From Phoenicibacter sp963588595 (GTDB lineage Bacteria; Actinomycetota; Coriobacteriia; Coriobacteriales; Eggerthellaceae), in NCBI GenBank assembly GCA_963588595.1, contig CAVAIA010000067.1, positions 1 through 16,280 of the forward strand: a stretch of DNA of 16,280 bases, in the 5' to 3' direction. Below are positions 13,467 to 16,280 of this stretch, in pieces (the stretch's first letter is position 1; each line of letters starts with the position of its first letter). The notes below the pieces were generated by a model. The model worked only from the letters and a program-made list of their open reading frames with translations, had not been told where the DNA came from and ran no database searches. The position numbers were made by a program, and so were the translations under genes.

Positions 13467-14642
13467 ATGGATTTTTACAAAAGAGCTTGCGAGCTCAATG
13501 ACGACACTGTTGCAAACAGACGTCATCTTCATGAAAACGCGGAGGTCGGTCTCGATTTGCCGCAAACTATCGAATTCGTTAAATCTAAGCTTGAGGAGTA
13601 TGGGCTAGACCCCGTTCCTTGTGGCAAGGGTTTAACATGCACTCTTGGCAAAGGCGGAAAGTGTATTTTGCTTCGCGCGGACATGGACGCGCTTCCGATG
13701 GCAGAAGAGAGTGGCGAGTCTTTCGCTTGCAAGTCTGGCAAAGCAGCTCATGCATGCGGTCATGACTTTCATGCTTCAATGTTGCTCACCGCTGCAAGAA
13801 TGCTAAAAGAAGCTGAAGGTGAGTTGAAGGGAACTGTCAAGTTTATGTTCCAACCAGCCGAAGAGATCTTTAAAGGATCTAAAAACATGATAGAGGCAGG
13901 GATTCTTGACAACCCTAAGGTTGACGTGGCACTTGGTTATCACGTAGCCCCTGGACAAATGCCTGTTGGAATATTCATGTATAACGATTCAGGGACGATG
14001 ATGTATTCAGTTGACGGATTTAGGATTGAAGTCGAAGGAAAAGGCTCTCATGGAGCTTATCCTCAAAACTCGATCGACCCGATCAATGTTTTAGTCCACA
14101 TTTACGATGCTCTAGAAGCTGTTTTGGCTCGCGAAGTTGATCCAACAAAGGCGTGCGTTATGACAATAGGACAAATTCACGCTGGCACCGCCAACAATAT
14201 TATCCCAAACGACGGATATATGGAGGGTTCAATTAGAACTAATGATGCTGATTCACGTGAAATTCTAGTTAGAAGAATGAAAGAAGTTTCATCGAAAATC
14301 GCTGAGTCGTTTGGTGCAAAAGCTAAAGTTGAGATGCTCTCAGAAGTTCCGCCACTAATTTGCGATCCTGAGTTTACTAAAACAATTGTTGGCTATATGA
14401 CAGACATGAATATTGAAGGAATGACACCTTACCCAGGGATTTCAGCATCTGCTTCAGAGGATTTTGCGGTTGTTGCTCAAAAAGTACCTGCAACATTTAT
14501 GTATCTTTCAGCCGGATACACGGATGAAAGAGGGCAATATCCTGCTCACAATCCAAAGGTTCAATTCAACGAGGGCGTTTGTCCAATTGGAGCCGCATGT
14601 CTAGCAAATTGTGCAGTTAGATGGCTCGAAGATAACAATTAA
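13467..14642 (+). CDS. M20D-family metal-dependent amidohydrolase (hippurate/N-acyl-amino acid hydrolase type)
   Basis: Cytoplasmic zinc- or manganese-dependent hydrolase that splits N-acyl amino acids such as hippurate, or related small amides. The 391-residue length is typical. Motifs in order: NRRHLHENAEVGL near the N-terminus, RADMDALP (70-77), ACGHDFHASML with ligands Cys97, His99 and His102, QPAEE (129-133), His159 in YHVAPG, the dimerisation-domain SHGAYPQNSIDP, and the late SASEDF and PAHNPK. No signal peptide is visible. A GTAAGGAGAGGG ribosome binding site precedes the ATG. The MFS gene follows after 33 bases and is probably co-transcribed, so the transporter may import the substrate or export a product. 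If the substrate is an N-acyl-glycine, the released glycine would feed the Grd pathway, but the sequence does not show substrate specificity. Confidence 0.9.
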   Translation: MDFYKRACELNDDTVANRRHLHENAEVGLDLPQTIEFVKSKLEEYGLDPVPCGKGLTCTLGKGGKCILLRADMDALPMAEESGESFACKSGKAAHACGHDFHASMLLTAARMLKEAEGELKGTVKFMFQPAEEIFKGSKNMIEAGILDNPKVDVALGYHVAPGQMPVGIFMYNDSGTMMYSVDGFRIEVEGKGSHGAYPQNSIDPINVLVHIYDALEAVLAREVDPTKACVMTIGQIHAGTANNIIPNDGYMEGSIRTNDADSREILVRRMKEVSSKIAESFGAKAKVEMLSEVPPLICDPEFTKTIVGYMTDMNIEGMTPYPGISASASEDFAVVAQKVPATFMYLSAGYTDERGQYPAHNPKVQFNEGVCPIGAACLANCAVRWLEDNN

Positions 14643-14675
14643 TAGAAAAGTTTCAAGTTTTTAGGAGTTTTAATT

Positions 14676-16127
14676 ATGGCAGAAGAAAAAAAAGAAAAGA
14701 AGGAGACTAAAGAACAAAGCGCTCCTCAAGTGGCGATTCCATTGCCAAAAGCAAAGAAGAACCTAGTTCAAATTGGCTGCATTTGCATGATGTTGTCGGT
14801 TGCGATGTATGGATTAGTTTTTGCAACTTTGACATCTCCAATTCTCGAGGCAGTAGATGCAATGGGATATGTTTCCCTATTTACGATTTTTGCAGCGCTA
14901 GGCGTTTCAATCATGACGCCGATCGGTGGCAAGTTGGGGGACTTAATTGGCAGACGTAACATCGTTGTTATTCCAGGAATCATATGTTTAATTGCAGGGA
15001 TTGCGTTTGCGTTCGTTAGGTCTTTGTGGCCGTTGATGGGATTGCGTTTGTTAATTTCATTGGCGCAAGGCGCGTTCACTGCTGCTCCTTATATCATCGT
15101 TGGTCTCATCAACGAAAAGAAGGACGTTCCAAAGTCGATGGGCATGCTTGCAGCAGCTATCGCGGTCGGAGGATTCGGCGGTTCAATCATCGCAGGCATT
15201 TTGACAGACATGGGAATGTTGACAGCTGCGATAATCATGCCAGCAATTCCTCTTATCATCGGCGTTGTTCTAATTTGGATGAACATGCCTAACGTTAAGA
15301 AGGAAGGCAAAGTTGTTATCGATTGGGGCGGAATTGTAACCCTTGTTATCGCCCTTTGCGGAATTTTGCTTGCTCTTAACTTTGGAGCATCCTTAGGCTG
15401 GACAAACCCTTGGATTATAGCTGGGCTTGTTATCGGCGTTGTTGCAATTGTTGCATTGGTAAAAATCGAAGGGAAAGCTGCAGAGCCACTTATTCCACTC
15501 AAGTTGTTCAAAAATTCGCTCTACACAACGCTTCTCATCGTTGGATTCATTTGCTACTTCTATCAAACAGCTATGAACACTTACGCTCCAATCGGGGCTC
15601 TAAAAGTTATGGGAACGTCAACAGGTCTTGCTGGGGCGTTGCAAATGCCTAGAACGATCCTCGTTATGATCCTCCCAACTATAGTGGGCGTTTGGGTTGG
15701 CAAGAAAACAGCGAATTCTTGGAAGGCCATGGCTATAGCAACCGCGCTAGTTGCAATTCCAATGATCGCGATGGGATTCACAACTCCAGAGATGAGCATA
15801 ATCGTCTACTTTGTTGCTCTCGCAATAACTGGTTTGGCAGAGTCCTTCCGCTCAGTTTCGATCACTCCTGCAGCGCAATCAACGTTGACGCCAGAAGACA
15901 TGGGAGTTGGAACGTCACTCGTCAACTTCTTTAATTCTCTTGCTCAAACGATTGCAGCAGCAGTTTTCGGTGTTGCTTACAATGCGTTTACGGTCGCTGA
16001 TCCTAATAATGTTGCAAACATCCAAGCTGGCGTAAATTCCGTCTTTTGGGTTGCAGGAATAGTTACGATTGTCGGTTTCTTAATCGTTATTTTTGTTATT
16101 CGTCCAAAAATGACGAAAGCAAAATAA
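14676..16127 (+). CDS. MFS transporter, 14-helix (DHA2/EmrB-like)
   Basis: Integral membrane transporter of 483 residues. It has a Lys/Glu-rich cytoplasmic N-terminus (1-29) followed by about 14 hydrophobic segments, the layout of the DHA2 drug:H+ antiporter branch of the major facilitator superfamily. MFS motif A is seen as GGKLGDLIGRR (84-94) between helices 2 and 3. A motif C-like GGFGGSIIAG lies in helix 5. TAGGAG precedes the ATG. It follows the amidohydrolase gene closely; pairs of M20 hydrolases with MFS carriers are common in anaerobes, which argues for metabolite transport at least as much as for drug efflux. The substrate is not predictable here. Confidence 0.88.
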   Translation: MAEEKKEKKETKEQSAPQVAIPLPKAKKNLVQIGCICMMLSVAMYGLVFATLTSPILEAVDAMGYVSLFTIFAALGVSIMTPIGGKLGDLIGRRNIVVIPGIICLIAGIAFAFVRSLWPLMGLRLLISLAQGAFTAAPYIIVGLINEKKDVPKSMGMLAAAIAVGGFGGSIIAGILTDMGMLTAAIIMPAIPLIIGVVLIWMNMPNVKKEGKVVIDWGGIVTLVIALCGILLALNFGASLGWTNPWIIAGLVIGVVAIVALVKIEGKAAEPLIPLKLFKNSLYTTLLIVGFICYFYQTAMNTYAPIGALKVMGTSTGLAGALQMPRTILVMILPTIVGVWVGKKTANSWKAMAIATALVAIPMIAMGFTTPEMSIIVYFVALAITGLAESFRSVSITPAAQSTLTPEDMGVGTSLVNFFNSLAQTIAAAVFGVAYNAFTVADPNNVANIQAGVNSVFWVAGIVTIVGFLIVIFVIRPKMTKAK

Positions 16128-16144
16128 CTATTATTTTTTTAGGG

Positions 16145-16170
16145 ATTTTAAGTCTGGCACTGATTTTAAA
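16145..16170 (-). repeat. Dispersed repeat, copy 4 (reverse), after the MFS gene
   Basis: On the - strand AAAATC-AGTGCCAGACTT-AAAATC, beginning 17 bases after the MFS stop. In this copy the core is bracketed by a direct repeat AAAATC. Poly-T and poly-A tracts surround it. Confidence 0.75.
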
Positions 16171-16192
16171 AAAAGTTTATCATCGTTATTAG

Positions 16193-16280
16193 ATGAAAAC
16201 TTCAAATGACAGTGTAGACAAATTGTCAAACGTGCTCGCTATGTGCGGGCACGTTTGCGCTGATCTAAATCAAGGCGCTT
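16193..16280 (+). other. Possible gene start running off the window (or edge of a - strand gene)
   Basis: An ATG at 16193, directly after an in-frame TAG, opens a frame of 29 codons that stays open to the window end (MKTSNDSVDKLSNVLAMCGH and on). No ribosome binding site precedes it. On the other strand a frame entering from the window edge ends KRLDLDQRKRART at a TAG (16241-16239). The stretch holds a 13-bp inverted repeat (16227-16257). No family is recognised, and neither reading can be preferred. Confidence 0.25.
16227..16257. repeat. Strong 13-bp inverted repeat near the window end
   Basis: CAAACGTGCTCGC (16227-16239), loop TATGT (16240-16244), GCGGGCACGTTTG (16245-16257): 12 Watson-Crick pairs plus one T-G wobble. 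No T-run flanks it on either strand, so it is not a standard intrinsic terminator. Confidence 0.6.

Noticed and set aside
11149..16170. CRISPR array from the repeated GTGCCAGACTTAAA motif
   Set aside because: Copies are hundreds to thousands of bases apart, alternate in orientation and have no regular spacers or cas genes.

Overview
The window reads as a chromosomal segment of a strictly anaerobic, amino-acid-fermenting bacterium, most likely Gram-positive (Clostridia or Coriobacteriia; the sequence alone does not settle which). The main reason is a selenium-dependent glycine/sarcosine/betaine reductase (Grd) locus with two in-frame UGA (selenocysteine) codons. No mobile element, CRISPR array, rRNA or tRNA was seen.

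Region 1 (1-5273, + strand): the Grd locus. It holds the 3' end of a component-B selenoprotein gene (UGA at 157), a thioredoxin reductase, an atypical thioredoxin (GCVPC active site), selenoprotein A (grdA, UGA at 1991), a strong terminator, a fresh promoter, and then grdC and grdD for component C. Component B binds the substrate, selenoprotein A carries the carboxymethyl-selenoether and is recycled by TrxB/TrxA, and component C releases acetyl phosphate. A bidirectional terminator at 5244-5273 closes the locus.

Region 2 (5300-10310, - strand): a tightly coupled three-gene operon transcribed yfhO-like membrane protein > WecE-type sugar aminotransferase > GtrB/ArnC-like polyprenyl-phosphate glycosyltransferase. 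Together it looks like a cassette that makes an amino sugar, loads it on a lipid carrier and transfers it to something on the outer face of the membrane.

Region 3 (10404-13268): a sirtuin deacylase, a degenerate homocysteine-methyltransferase-like protein, a DUF1643 protein, and a convergent NAD(P)H-hydrate epimerase. Region 4 (13467-16127): an M20D amidohydrolase and a 14-helix MFS transporter, which look like a two-gene unit for N-acyl amino acid or peptide handling. The last ~150 bases hold a repeat copy and a strong inverted repeat, and possibly the edge of a further gene.

The least expected signal is a short dispersed repeat with core GTGCCAGACTTAAA. It occurs four times between 11149 and 16170 in alternating orientation and nowhere that I saw in the first 11 kb. 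One copy lies inside the coding sequence of the epimerase gene. Also notable are a hairpin exactly 11 nt after the component-B UGA that resembles the E. coli fdhF SECIS, and a hairpin in front of grdA.
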